This document shows positions 1-8,659 of a DNA stretch of 64,000 bases, one piece after another. The position numbers and the translations under genes are program-made. The stretch is from Thalassoroseus pseudoceratinae (GTDB lineage: Bacteria > Planctomycetota > Planctomycetia > Planctomycetales > Planctomycetaceae). How positions within the stretch are numbered: the first letter of the stretch is position 1; every line of letters begins with the position of its first letter. Under the pieces are notes generated by a model, which did not search any database, had not been told where the DNA came from, and saw only the letters and a list, made by a program, of their open reading frames with translations. Location of the stretch: positions 1 through 64,000 of the forward strand of contig NZ_JAALXT010000005.1 in assembly GCF_011634775.1 (NCBI RefSeq). Direction: 5' to 3'.

Positions 1-3000
1 GTTGCCGACGATACCGGAGAGGGCACAGTTGAAAACGATGACGCGGCCATAATCAGCATCGGCGATGCAACAATCACAGAAGGAGGAATCTTGTCCTTCG
101 ATGTGACGATCACCAATCCCGTCGATGTCGCCGTCACCCTTGACGCCGACACGCAAGACGGAGCCGCCACCCTCGCTGACTCCGACTACACGGCGTTAGT
201 GGCTGACCCTGTCAATTTCGCGCCCGAGAGCACGACGACATTCACCGTCATGGTCCAATCCACCGCTGACGCCAAAGTTGAATTGGATGAAACCCTGTCC
301 GTCATGCTCAGCAATTTAAATGCTGGTGGTAGGGACGTGTCGATCTCCGGAGATACCGGACAGGGCACAATTGAAAATGACGATTCTGCAACCATCAGCA
401 TCAATGATATCATGATGGCCGAAGGCGATGGCGGCGGGACAACGCCATTCGTCTTCACCGTCACCTTGGATGCCGCAGTTGATGCCAATGTTTCCGTCGA
501 CTTCAATACAACCAGCGGTTCCGCAGTGACTCCCGACGATTATGCGACCAATGCTGGCACGCTGACATTCCCCGCAAACAGTCCGCCCAACAGCACAATG
601 ATGATCACCGTGGACGTGGTCGCTGATGAACTGCTCGAACTGGATGAAACATTCCAGGTTGCCTTGAGCGGTTTGATCGCGAACGGTCGCACTGTGTCGA
701 TCGCCGATGGCATTGGCGTAGCCACCATCCAAAACGATGACAACGACATCATCCTTACCGGCACCGGCATGGATGATATTTTGGAAATCATCGCCACCGG
801 ACGCGATTCGGGGACGTACCAGCTCTTCACTGGCGGCACACCGAACCCGCAAACACCGAATCCCGTACCCTTCACCGGGATCGATTCAGTCGACTTCGAC
901 GGTTTGGGCGGCAGCGATATTCTACGCATCACCAACCCAGCGGGTGATTACTTCCACCCGACCGGCGGTATCATTTATGAAGGCGGCACTGGTGGAACGG
1001 CCGAGAACGACACGCTCGAAATCCTCGGCGGAACCGTTACCAGTTTGCAGTTCGATTACACCAACGACAATGACGGCTTCGTCTCCTACGACGGCACGCA
1101 GAGCATCACCTACACGGGGTTGGAGCCGATTACGTCGACGATTAATGCGACGAATGTCATTCTGAACTACAACAATGCGGCGGCGGAGAACATTACTGTC
1201 GTTGATAACGGCAACGGTACGCTCACGGTTGATTCAGGGGCGGCGGAAGTCACTACGTTCGATAAACCAAGCGGTTTATTGGACATCAACGCTGGCACGA
1301 ACGACACCGTGACCTTCCAAGGTGGAAACACGATTGGTCTGGGTGCCGCCAATCTCAACGTGGATGCCGGGACCGTTGTCGTGACACAAAATGTCACGAC
1401 CACCGGGAACGCCACACTCACAGCCCGTACTGGTGGCATCACCGACAATACCGACGATGGCAATGCCAACTTGACGGCCACGAATATCACGTTGGAAGTC
1501 TTGACGGCGGGGAGTGATATCGGCGGAAGTATGGGGGGGGATCGCTTTGAACTTGATGCCGACGTATTGGAGATCAACAGTGTCGGTAGTCAGGATTACT
1601 TCATCCTGGATACAGCGGGGGGCCTACAAGTCGTCGATAGCTCCGCCGGTGGCACCGGTGTGTTTGACCTACGTGTTGTAGACGGTGACCTGACCGGCGT
1701 TACCGGTGGCCCTGGCGATGTGCGAGGCAATGTCGTCATCGTTGAAGTCACCGGCGCTGGCCAGATCGGAACCAACTCCAGCAACGCATTGGAAATCAAC
1801 GCCTTGACTCGCTTCGATGCCACCAGTGCTGGCGGCGATATCTACGCGCGAGACATCAATACGGACTTGCCAGTTGGCGTGGTCAATGCTGGAGCCGGAC
1901 ACGTTGAGCTCACGGTGCCTGGCGGCTCAATTACAGATGCTGATACAGACGCCAACGACATCACCGCAGCGTCCGCCATTCTGCTCGCCTCCAATAATGT
2001 CGGTAGTGGTAGCAACTTCTTGGACACCACCGTTGGCCAACTCGAAGGCCGCGCTGGCGGAGCCGGCGGGTTCTGGGTTGAGAACACTGGAGACCTGGAA
2101 GTTGGTGGCATTCTCAGCGGGCAGGGAACCACAACAAACGGCGTGACAACCGAAGGTGGAAACATCTCCATCTACGTGGAATCGGGCAATCTGACGATCA
2201 GCGAAATTGTCGATTCCAACCGCAACGGAACGATGAACGGTGGCAACATCGCCCTGGAAACCGGCGTGGCTCCGCCTATGGGTGGTGACATCACGATTGC
2301 GGCTCCGGTGCTGAGCGGTGGCGGCACGGTCACTGCGGAAGCCGAAGGGAACATCATCTTCACTGCGGTCGGCCTGATCGATGTCGAAACCGGCGGAGCA
2401 ACAGTGACTCTGCTCGCCGACGCCGACACCACGGGCGGTGGTGGAATCACAATGGCCGATGGTTCTGTCGTGAACGCTCGCGGTGGGGATATCGATCTCG
2501 ATGCGACTGACGATATTCTGCTCGCCAGTTTGATCAGCATTGGTGGGAACGTCACACTCGATTCGACGGGTGGTTCGATTCTGGACAATGGCGACGGCGT
2601 GGCACAAATCGCACCGATCGACGATGGCGACGCCGGTTACAGTGCACCAGGGTTTGCTTCGTCGACGGTCCCTGGCTTCAACGGTGATACGGAATTCAGC
2701 TTCGCCGGTTCCGGGAACACAGCGACATGGACCTTCAGCGGCCTCACTCCGGGACTGTACCAGGTCGCTGCGAGTTGGGGAGACAATGCGAATCGCGCAT
2801 CCAACGCCCCGTATTCCATTTCGAGTGGTGGGGCCCCCATCAATGTGACCGCTAACCAGAAAGTTCCTGCGCAAGGCGATGTGGTTGTCTCAGGCACGAA
2901 CTTCGAATTCCTCGGTGGCCCCATCAACGTGGGACCGGCGGGAACCTTGACGGTGCAACTCACCGATGTTGGGGCGAACGGAGTTGTCAGTGCTGATGCC

Positions 3001-6000
3001 GTGCTCCTCCAACAGTTCTTGGCAGACGTTACCGCCGACACGCTCATCGCCAGAGCAAACGGATCGGTTGGAACCAGCGGCAACGCCATCGACAGCGACG
3101 TCGGCAACTTGGAAGGCTCGGCTGCTGTCGACGGATTCTTCCTTGAGAACACCGGCAATCTCACGATTGGTGGTATCAACGGAGTCACCGGTGTCTCATC
3201 GGGCGGCTCATCCGTGGTGATCCAGAATGCAGGGTCAGTGGATGTCACGGAGAACGTGTCCGCGGACGCCGACATTGAAATTGTCTCGCTTGCACTCGCT
3301 GGGTCTCAGACAATCACAGTGATCCCAGGTGTCACAGTAGGTGCAGGAAACAATGTCACGCTGCAATCGAGTGACGATCTTGACCTGCAAGACTCCTCAA
3401 CCGTGCAAGCCGGTGGCCAAATCTTCCTCTTCGGTGATTTTGGCGATGGCGATGCATCGGGAGCGAACATCAACCTCTTCGGCACGTTGGCTTCCGATGA
3501 CAGTGTCGGTGGGGTGATGGTCACGGGTGGAGGTGACGATGACACCATCACACTGAACCCCAGTGTCATGCACTCCGCGGATTCCGCTTTGCTTGACGGC
3601 CAAGGCGGCGACGACACCTATCACATCTTCTTCGGCCGACTCAATGGCGTAGATAACGCCGTCAGCGTCGTCGAGGCCGGCCCCGCAATGGCCAACAACG
3701 ATCAAGTCATTCTCGAAGGTCGCGATGTCGATGAAGTATTCGATGTCCTCGGGCAAAACGGCGGCACGGTGCGAGCGGTCGGTGAAACGCCAATGACCAA
3801 TGAGACCGTAACGTACTCGCTCGGCGTCGAACAACTTTCGATCTTCGCCAATGGCGGCGAGGACGGGGACACGCTGAATGTCGAGCCTTCGCAGACGGCG
3901 ACGATTTTCGTCGATGGCGGTTCGCCCGGGTTTGGTCCCGGTCCGGACGATGTGCCGGCTCGCAGCGGCGACACGCTCAACTTCGATTCGTTGGGCAACA
4001 CGTTTGCGATTCAGGGCAAGACGATTCTGACCGATGGCGGCACGCCGATGCCGTTCAAAGGCGTGACGTTCTTCGGCATCGAGAATTTGCCGCTCGATCC
4101 GCTCGGCTCGGACGTCGGCAAGTTCGACTTCGACAAAACTAGCAACGGCGATGTCGCGATTACCCAGGCCGGTTACACCTCGGTGCCGCAGAACCAGATC
4201 TACGTCGAGACCGACCCGGTGGGCACCCGCTTCGGTTGGCTGGACATGCCGGGCGAGTTGAACGATTTCGATTTGGGAGCCGGGACCACGGCCAACTTCG
4301 ACGACGTCTTCCGCGACGGTCACGGCGGCAACGGCCCGAACACCTTCCGAGCGGACGTGGCGACCAACGGTTGGTATCTCGTCTCCGCAAAGCTCGGTGA
4401 CGGAACGGCTTTGGACGACATTCAAATTCGCAACGGCGACACCGGTCAAATTCTGATCGAGGAGATCGACAGCTTGGCCGGCGAGAGCGTGGCCGTCACG
4501 TTCGCCGTCCTCGTCGAAGACAACACGCTGGATATCACCTTCGACGACCTGGGCGGTTTGGCCTTCTTCTCGGTCAACGGGTTGGAGTTCCGGCCCGGTA
4601 ACTTGCTGACGTTCGGCAGCCCCGATCCGGCGATTCAAGTCGTGCCGAATAGCCCGACCGATCCGATCGACGCGGTGGATGTCGGCGATGGCGACGAACC
4701 GTTCCTGTCCGACGGTCGTACCGTGCGGTACTTCAACGGCTACAACGCCACCGCCAATTCGGTCGTGACCGTCACGGCGATGCTCGATTCCGACGCCGAC
4801 GGTTTGGACGGCCTGCCGGATCTGGATGTCACCGTGTTGGCGTCGCTGGATATCGATCCCGATGTCGCCGGTGTGCAGGTGCAAGCCGACGCCAACGGAG
4901 AGTTCCAATACGCAATCGTCAGCCCGTCCGGTCGCGGCACGGTGTTCATCAAGATGGAGGAACTCAGCGGCGACCAAACCGGTTGCATCGCGTTGGACTT
5001 CGTCTCACCGACCGATCGGCTATTCGACTTCAACGCCACGCTTGCCAGCCCGACGCAAATTCCGGCGGCCGATCCGACCGACGGCACCGCGGGCGATCCG
5101 GCTGACGACGCCTACCACGGCGTATTGCCGACGGAGATCTTCGAACCAGGAACCGGTTATGGGTGGGTCGGCGGCAGTGGCATCGGCGGTTACGATCGCG
5201 GTCCGCAAGCGGAAACCGTGCAAGGGGAACTGCGGCAAGACGCCCACCAAAGCAACGTCGATCAGGTTTTCCGCGTGGAGCTGGCACCGGGCACGTACAC
5301 CGTCAACGTGACCGTCGGTGATTCCACGACCGCTCGTCCGAACGTCGAAGTCTCGGCCAACGGCGTGGTCGTGTTGCCCGACTTGGATGCGGCGGCGGGC
5401 GAGTTCGTGACCGGCACCTTCGAGGTCACCATCGGCCCCGCCGGTGTGTTGGACTTGAACTTTGGGTTGAGTGCACCGGCGTCGTTCTGGGTCGTCAACG
5501 GCTTGGAAATTCGCTCGATGCAGGAAGGCATCGTGAACACGAATGTCGTCCGCGGCAACGGGAACGATCAAGCCGATGGCTCCACGATCGATCAGATCAC
5601 CGGCCAAACCGCGACTCCGCCGGCCGACGGAGAGATGTATCTCACCGTGACCACGGACGTCGGCGTGTTGGTCAATGATGCGTCGGCCGCGTACGCCGGT
5701 CATCAGGTCTTCGTCGATGCCGCCGGCAACTTCACGATCGACATTCGCCGACCGTCTTCGAATATGGACGTCACCGCCACGGTGGACGTGCTCGCCGTGG
5801 ACGGCTCGGTGGCCGACTCGACCACCATCGACTTCACCGCGTTCGCCGGTGCTCCGCCGCGACGGTTCGACTTCAACCAAGGTGCCAGCGGTCTGACCGC
5901 CGCCGACTTCACGGCGGTGGCCCACAACAACTTGTTCAACGGGGACTTCGGCTGGCAAACCACAGTCGCGCCGTTCGACTTCTTCGCCGCGAACTCGGCC

Positions 6001-7071
6001 ACGCCGTTGTTGCGGCGGGACGGAGCCCGCGGCAGTGCCCCCGGCACCTTCCAAGTCAGTGCCGACATCGGGACCGATTACGATCTCCGCGTGTATGTCG
6101 GGTCGCGGTTCGTGCCGACGCAAGTGCAAGTCTCGGTCGAAGGCGGTGCGTTCACCGCCACGTCGGCGGCGGTCGGTGGGAACACCTTCACCACCGTCAC
6201 ACTCTTGGGCGTCAGCGATCAAAACGCCGATGGCATCATCGATATTGCTCTCTCCGGTGTCGGAGGCAGTTGGTGGGTCAACGGGCTGGATATCGCGGAA
6301 TCCGCCAGCGGTCTGCCGCCGGCCGCTCCGCTGACCTTCGCCGGAGAAGCCGGTGACGGAGCCGCCACGGTCTCGGCGTCCGCTTTGGAAACGATCGCCA
6401 CCGCCGCCATCACCCGCCTCGCCGCCGCCGGGGAAGACGTCTCCGGCTTGGCCGGCGTCGAGTTCCAAATCACCGATCTCAATGACCAACACGCCCTGGG
6501 CCTGGCCGGTTCCCGAGTGATCTTGATCGATGACGACGGCTTCGGCCACGGTTGGTTCGTCGACCAAACTCCGCTCGTCGATGAAGAGTTCACGCTCGTC
6601 ACTGGCTCCGAACTCTCCGCAACCCACGCCGCTGCCGCCGATCAAGTCGACCTGCTCACCGTCGTGATGCACGAACTCGGCCACATCCTCGGCTACGGCG
6701 ATCTCGACGCGGCCACCAACCCCAATGAGCTAATGACCGGCGAACTCGGCCTCGGCACCCGCCGCCTGCCATCACCAACCGCGAACGCGGACGCGGACTC
6801 GTCCACCGAGTCCACCAGCGCAAGCGACAGCGGTGTGAACGCAAGCGAACCCGCCGCCGTCGGTTTCGAGGCGAACACCAATGATGGCATCGACGGAAGC
6901 GAAAGCGCCCCGGTCGACGACGAGTCCTGGACCACCAGCGATTCGCCCGAAAACACCCCGACCGACCCAGCGGAAAGCACCGAGGAACTGCGAGATACCG
7001 TCTTCGCAGCCCTCCTCGAAACCGCAAAAACCAAAACCCCCTGGGACCTCTTCGAAACCCCCACCCTCTAA
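1..7071 (+). CDS. Giant secreted Calx-beta/adhesin-like protein with metzincin-like C-terminus (5' partial)
   Basis: The reading frame is open from base 1 to the TAA at 7069-7071, so the N-terminus lies outside the window. Codons 1-245 hold Calx-beta repeats, each ending in an ENDD or QNDD motif. A long beta-helix, haemagglutinin-like stretch follows, interrupted near codons 865-1000 by a golvesin-type domain (NRASNAPYSI). Three carbohydrate-binding-like modules each begin with FDF (codons about 1373, 1674 and 1955) and end in a VNGLE/VNGLD motif. Near codon 2224 comes HELGHILGYGD, matching HExxHxxGxxD, followed by an ELMTGELG Met-turn-like segment and an acidic Ser-rich tail. It is inferred to be a surface or extracellular adhesin. 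Whether the protease-like module is active is unknown. Third positions look more GC rich after about 3.9 kb. Confidence 0.85.
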   Translation, partial: VADDTGEGTVENDDAAIISIGDATITEGGILSFDVTITNPVDVAVTLDADTQDGAATLADSDYTALVADPVNFAPESTTTFTVMVQSTADAKVELDETLSVMLSNLNAGGRDVSISGDTGQGTIENDDSATISINDIMMAEGDGGGTTPFVFTVTLDAAVDANVSVDFNTTSGSAVTPDDYATNAGTLTFPANSPPNSTMMITVDVVADELLELDETFQVALSGLIANGRTVSIADGIGVATIQNDDNDIILTGTGMDDILEIIATGRDSGTYQLFTGGTPNPQTPNPVPFTGIDSVDFDGLGGSDILRITNPAGDYFHPTGGIIYEGGTGGTAENDTLEILGGTVTSLQFDYTNDNDGFVSYDGTQSITYTGLEPITSTINATNVILNYNNAAAENITVVDNGNGTLTVDSGAAEVTTFDKPSGLLDINAGTNDTVTFQGGNTIGLGAANLNVDAGTVVVTQNVTTTGNATLTARTGGITDNTDDGNANLTATNITLEVLTAGSDIGGSMGGDRFELDADVLEINSVGSQDYFILDTAGGLQVVDSSAGGTGVFDLRVVDGDLTGVTGGPGDVRGNVVIVEVTGAGQIGTNSSNALEINALTRFDATSAGGDIYARDINTDLPVGVVNAGAGHVELTVPGGSITDADTDANDITAASAILLASNNVGSGSNFLDTTVGQLEGRAGGAGGFWVENTGDLEVGGILSGQGTTTNGVTTEGGNISIYVESGNLTISEIVDSNRNGTMNGGNIALETGVAPPMGGDITIAAPVLSGGGTVTAEAEGNIIFTAVGLIDVETGGATVTLLADADTTGGGGITMADGSVVNARGGDIDLDATDDILLASLISIGGNVTLDSTGGSILDNGDGVAQIAPIDDGDAGYSAPGFASSTVPGFNGDTEFSFAGSGNTATWTFSGLTPGLYQVAASWGDNANRASNAPYSISSGGAPINVTANQKVPAQGDVVVSGTNFEFLGGPINVGPAGTLTVQLTDVGANGVVSADAVLLQQFLADVTADTLIARANGSVGTSGNAIDSDVGNLEGSAAVDGFFLENTGNLTIGGINGVTGVSSGGSSVVIQNAGSVDVTENVSADADIEIVSLALAGSQTITVIPGVTVGAGNNVTLQSSDDLDLQDSSTVQAGGQIFLFGDFGDGDASGANINLFGTLASDDSVGGVMVTGGGDDDTITLNPSVMHSADSALLDGQGGDDTYHIFFGRLNGVDNAVSVVEAGPAMANNDQVILEGRDVDEVFDVLGQNGGTVRAVGETPMTNETVTYSLGVEQLSIFANGGEDGDTLNVEPSQTATIFVDGGSPGFGPGPDDVPARSGDTLNFDSLGNTFAIQGKTILTDGGTPMPFKGVTFFGIENLPLDPLGSDVGKFDFDKTSNGDVAITQAGYTSVPQNQIYVETDPVGTRFGWLDMPGELNDFDLGAGTTANFDDVFRDGHGGNGPNTFRADVATNGWYLVSAKLGDGTALDDIQIRNGDTGQILIEEIDSLAGESVAVTFAVLVEDNTLDITFDDLGGLAFFSVNGLEFRPGNLLTFGSPDPAIQVVPNSPTDPIDAVDVGDGDEPFLSDGRTVRYFNGYNATANSVVTVTAMLDSDADGLDGLPDLDVTVLASLDIDPDVAGVQVQADANGEFQYAIVSPSGRGTVFIKMEELSGDQTGCIALDFVSPTDRLFDFNATLASPTQIPAADPTDGTAGDPADDAYHGVLPTEIFEPGTGYGWVGGSGIGGYDRGPQAETVQGELRQDAHQSNVDQVFRVELAPGTYTVNVTVGDSTTARPNVEVSANGVVVLPDLDAAAGEFVTGTFEVTIGPAGVLDLNFGLSAPASFWVVNGLEIRSMQEGIVNTNVVRGNGNDQADGSTIDQITGQTATPPADGEMYLTVTTDVGVLVNDASAAYAGHQVFVDAAGNFTIDIRRPSSNMDVTATVDVLAVDGSVADSTTIDFTAFAGAPPRRFDFNQGASGLTAADFTAVAHNNLFNGDFGWQTTVAPFDFFAANSATPLLRRDGARGSAPGTFQVSADIGTDYDLRVYVGSRFVPTQVQVSVEGGAFTATSAAVGGNTFTTVTLLGVSDQNADGIIDIALSGVGGSWWVNGLDIAESASGLPPAAPLTFAGEAGDGAATVSASALETIATAAITRLAAAGEDVSGLAGVEFQITDLNDQHALGLAGSRVILIDDDGFGHGWFVDQTPLVDEEFTLVTGSELSATHAAAADQVDLLTVVMHELGHILGYGDLDAATNPNELMTGELGLGTRRLPSPTANADADSSTESTSASDSGVNASEPAAVGFEANTNDGIDGSESAPVDDESWTTSDSPENTPTDPAESTEELRDTVFAALLETAKTKTPWDLFETPTL

Positions 7072-7092
7072 CAAACCCACCCCACCCCAACA

Positions 7093-7110
7093 CCCGGGGT
7101 TAACCCCGGG
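7093..7110. repeat. Perfect 18-bp palindrome
   Basis: An 18-bp perfect inverted repeat (cccggggttaaccccggg) sits just after the giant gene and 8 bases before the terminator hairpin. It could be part of a dispersed intergenic repeat or a second hairpin. No further copy was noticed in this window. Confidence 0.6.
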
Positions 7111-7118
7111 GGCTAATC

Positions 7119-7156
7119 CCGCGGCCTCAATTACTTCGAGGCCGCGGTTTTCTTTT
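7119..7156 (+). terminator. Intrinsic terminator of the giant gene
   Basis: A perfect 10-bp GC-rich stem (7119-7128 with 7138-7147) encloses a 9-base loop and is followed directly by the T-rich run ttttctttt. It lies 47 bases after the stop of the giant gene and separates it from the pilus locus. Confidence 0.8.
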
Positions 7157-7403
7157 GCCACCACCCGTTCTCGTCAAAACCACCCAGAATCGCAATACCT
7201 CCGCTACGCGCTCACTGGCTGGGGTAGTTGTGTCCTATCGACAGAGAGTTGGCGCTTCAATGTTAACTGTGGGAAACAGAACAGACTGTCGAACCAACTC
7301 GATCAATACCAAAGTGACAGGAAGGTCTCGTTTTCCCTGGAAAACACGTGAGATTTACGCTGTATGGGAAGTTGAGCAAAGTGTTTCGCAAACTGAACAT
7401 CGT

Positions 7404-7419
7404 TGGCACGCAAGGTGCA
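7404..7419 (+). promoter_or_regulatory. Candidate sigma-54 (-24/-12) promoter
   Basis: The sequence TTGGCACG-CAAG-GTGCA has the GG-N10-GC spacing of sigma-54 promoters (GG at 7405-7406, GC at 7417-7418). It matches the -24 consensus fully and has G instead of T at the first position of the TTGCA element. It is 125 bases upstream of the first Flp-like gene. No enhancer-binding-protein gene is seen nearby, so the call rests on the motif alone. Confidence 0.45.
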
Positions 7420-7433
7420 TAAGTAGTCGTCGG

Positions 7434-7447
7434 CAACTGGCCAGTTG
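7434..7447. promoter_or_regulatory. 14-bp palindrome, possible operator
   Basis: The perfect palindrome caactggccagttg starts 16 bases after the GC of the sigma-54-like site, so it would lie at the start of the transcript if that promoter is real. An operator role is inference from position only. Confidence 0.3.
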
Positions 7448-7543
7448 TTAAACAAAGAGCGGCACCTGACCTGGGTGTGCAACTTCAGTCAGGCACCGCC
7501 GCGTCAAAACACACATGTTTCTATCTTAACGGAAAACCATCAA

Positions 7544-7879
7544 ATGAAAACTCTTGCTCAATTGTGGAACGACGAAGCTGGCTTCATCGTTTCCAGCGAA
7601 CTTGTGCTGATCGCGACGATCGTCGTCATCGGCTTGATTGCCGGTCTGACTGCTGTCCGTGACGCTGTCGTTGGCGAACTCGCCGACGTTGGTGCCGCTG
7701 TCGGCGACGTCAACCAAAGCTTCTCCTTCGGTGCGATCACCGGTCACTGCTCCAGCACCGCTGGCTCGATCTTCTCCGACGAAGGCGACTTCTGCGAAAT
7801 CGACGACGCCAACAACGACACCCCGGCAATCGCCGCTCAGTGTATCGACATCTGTATCGTCGCTGCGACTCCAGAATAA
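7544..7879 (+). CDS. Flp-like prepilin with Cys-bearing C-terminal tail (111 aa)
   Basis: A short basic/acidic leader ending in DEAG precedes FIVSSEL and a hydrophobic helix, then the block GLIAGLTAVRDAVVGEL. That block is shared with the genes at 8141 and 17898. This resembles the class III leader of Flp pilins, processed after Gly by a TadV-type peptidase. The Glu is at +6 rather than +5. Unlike typical Flp pilins of 50-70 residues, about 60 extra residues follow the helix, with four Cys and an IDIC motif, ending ATPE. The ATG at 7544 starts the leader exactly; the frame is open upstream but without pilin features. It is the first gene of the plus-strand Tad arm and probably a pilus subunit. 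Confidence 0.75.
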   Translation: MKTLAQLWNDEAGFIVSSELVLIATIVVIGLIAGLTAVRDAVVGELADVGAAVGDVNQSFSFGAITGHCSSTAGSIFSDEGDFCEIDDANNDTPAIAAQCIDICIVAATPE

Positions 7880-7911
7880 TTCGGTCGAGCGTTGCAGTTG
7901 AATGCAGCGGT

Positions 7912-7944
7912 TCAGCGAGGCAACTTGTCCGGTTGCCTCGCTGA
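7912..7944 (+). terminator. Strong hairpin after the first pilin, possible attenuator
   Basis: A perfect 13-bp stem (7912-7924 with 7932-7944) encloses a 7-base loop and lies 32 bases after the pilin stop. The following sequence (cttccttgat) is only weakly T rich. It may be a leaky terminator or an RNA-stabilising hairpin that raises the level of the first pilin over the downstream genes. Confidence 0.55.
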
Positions 7945-8140
7945 CTTCCTTGATCGGTGAAATCAGTCAAAAACGATTCGTACGGGGCCATTTCTAAACA
8001 CTACTTGGCGACAACCATCTCGCAACAATGATGGGTGGCTTCAGCTCTGGAATAGTTTTTGCGGAATCGAAGTTGGTTCTTCGAGGCTCTCGGAGAACCA
8101 ACATTTTCTTGGGTTTGTAATTCGCAACAGGTAACAAACC

Positions 8141-8512
8141 GTGACAATTTCTCGTCGAACACATCTACTACGGCGTTTGTTAGACGACGAGCGGGGTGTG
8201 ATTCAGCCGGTCATGTACGTGTTTCTGGTTGCAGTTGTGTCGATCGGTGTGATTGCCGGCTTGACTGCGGTTCGCGATTCCGTGGTGCAGGAATTCGGCG
8301 ATCTGAGCTTGGCCCTGCAAAACATCGATCAGAGTTACACGGTCAACTGCACAATCAACGGGACTGTTTTCAGTTTCGGATTCGTCGATGGCGCACCGGT
8401 CGCGGACCCGGACGGTTCGGAACCGGCGGGAATTGACATTTGTCTGCCGGCGACTCAGGAAGCTTTTGGTGTTGGCGGCGGTGGCGGTCCGCTTGACGCA
8501 ACGCCTGAATAG
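8141..8512 (+). CDS. Second Flp-like prepilin with Cys tail (123 aa)
   Basis: The GTG start at 8141 lies just after an AGGTAA-type sequence. A basic leader ends in DERG, then VIQPVMY and a hydrophobic helix continue into IAGLTAVRDSVVQEF, aligning without gaps to the gene at 7544. The position equivalent to the pilin Glu is Met here, so it may assemble differently. The tail carries two Cys, including an IDIC motif shared with its neighbour, a Gly-rich stretch and the same ATPE ending. It is probably a minor or alternative pilin. The gap of 261 bases to the preceding pilin holds only the hairpin. Confidence 0.7.
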   Translation: MTISRRTHLLRRLLDDERGVIQPVMYVFLVAVVSIGVIAGLTAVRDSVVQEFGDLSLALQNIDQSYTVNCTINGTVFSFGFVDGAPVADPDGSEPAGIDICLPATQEAFGVGGGGGPLDATPE

Positions 8513-8659
8513 ATTCACCGGTGTTCGGTACATCGATTGCACTGCAAATACAACGGCTGAATGATGCGGAAAATTCAGTCAGTCACTCTCTCTTTCGTAC
8601 TCAATAAAACCTCAGTGTTCCCAAGGCGTGTGATCGCATTTGGGTAGGAGAATGAGCGG

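Larger units (their letters stand above)
7157..7543 (+). other. Leader region upstream of the first pilin gene
   Basis: No convincing gene is seen between the terminator and the first pilin start. The only short reading frames here lack a ribosome binding site and family resemblance. The stretch holds a sigma-54-like element at 7404-7419 and a 14-bp palindrome at 7434-7447. Confidence 0.6.

Noticed and set aside
3397-4977. Long open frame (526 codons) on the minus strand inside the giant gene
   Set aside because: It is antisense to a gene with clear domain motifs, has no recognisable domain, and such frames are expected from GC-rich third positions.
5020-6684. Open frame of 554 codons on the minus strand
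   Set aside because: It lies opposite the FDF modules and the metalloprotease-like end; the composition (many Arg, Gly, Asp, Val) is typical of an antisense shadow.
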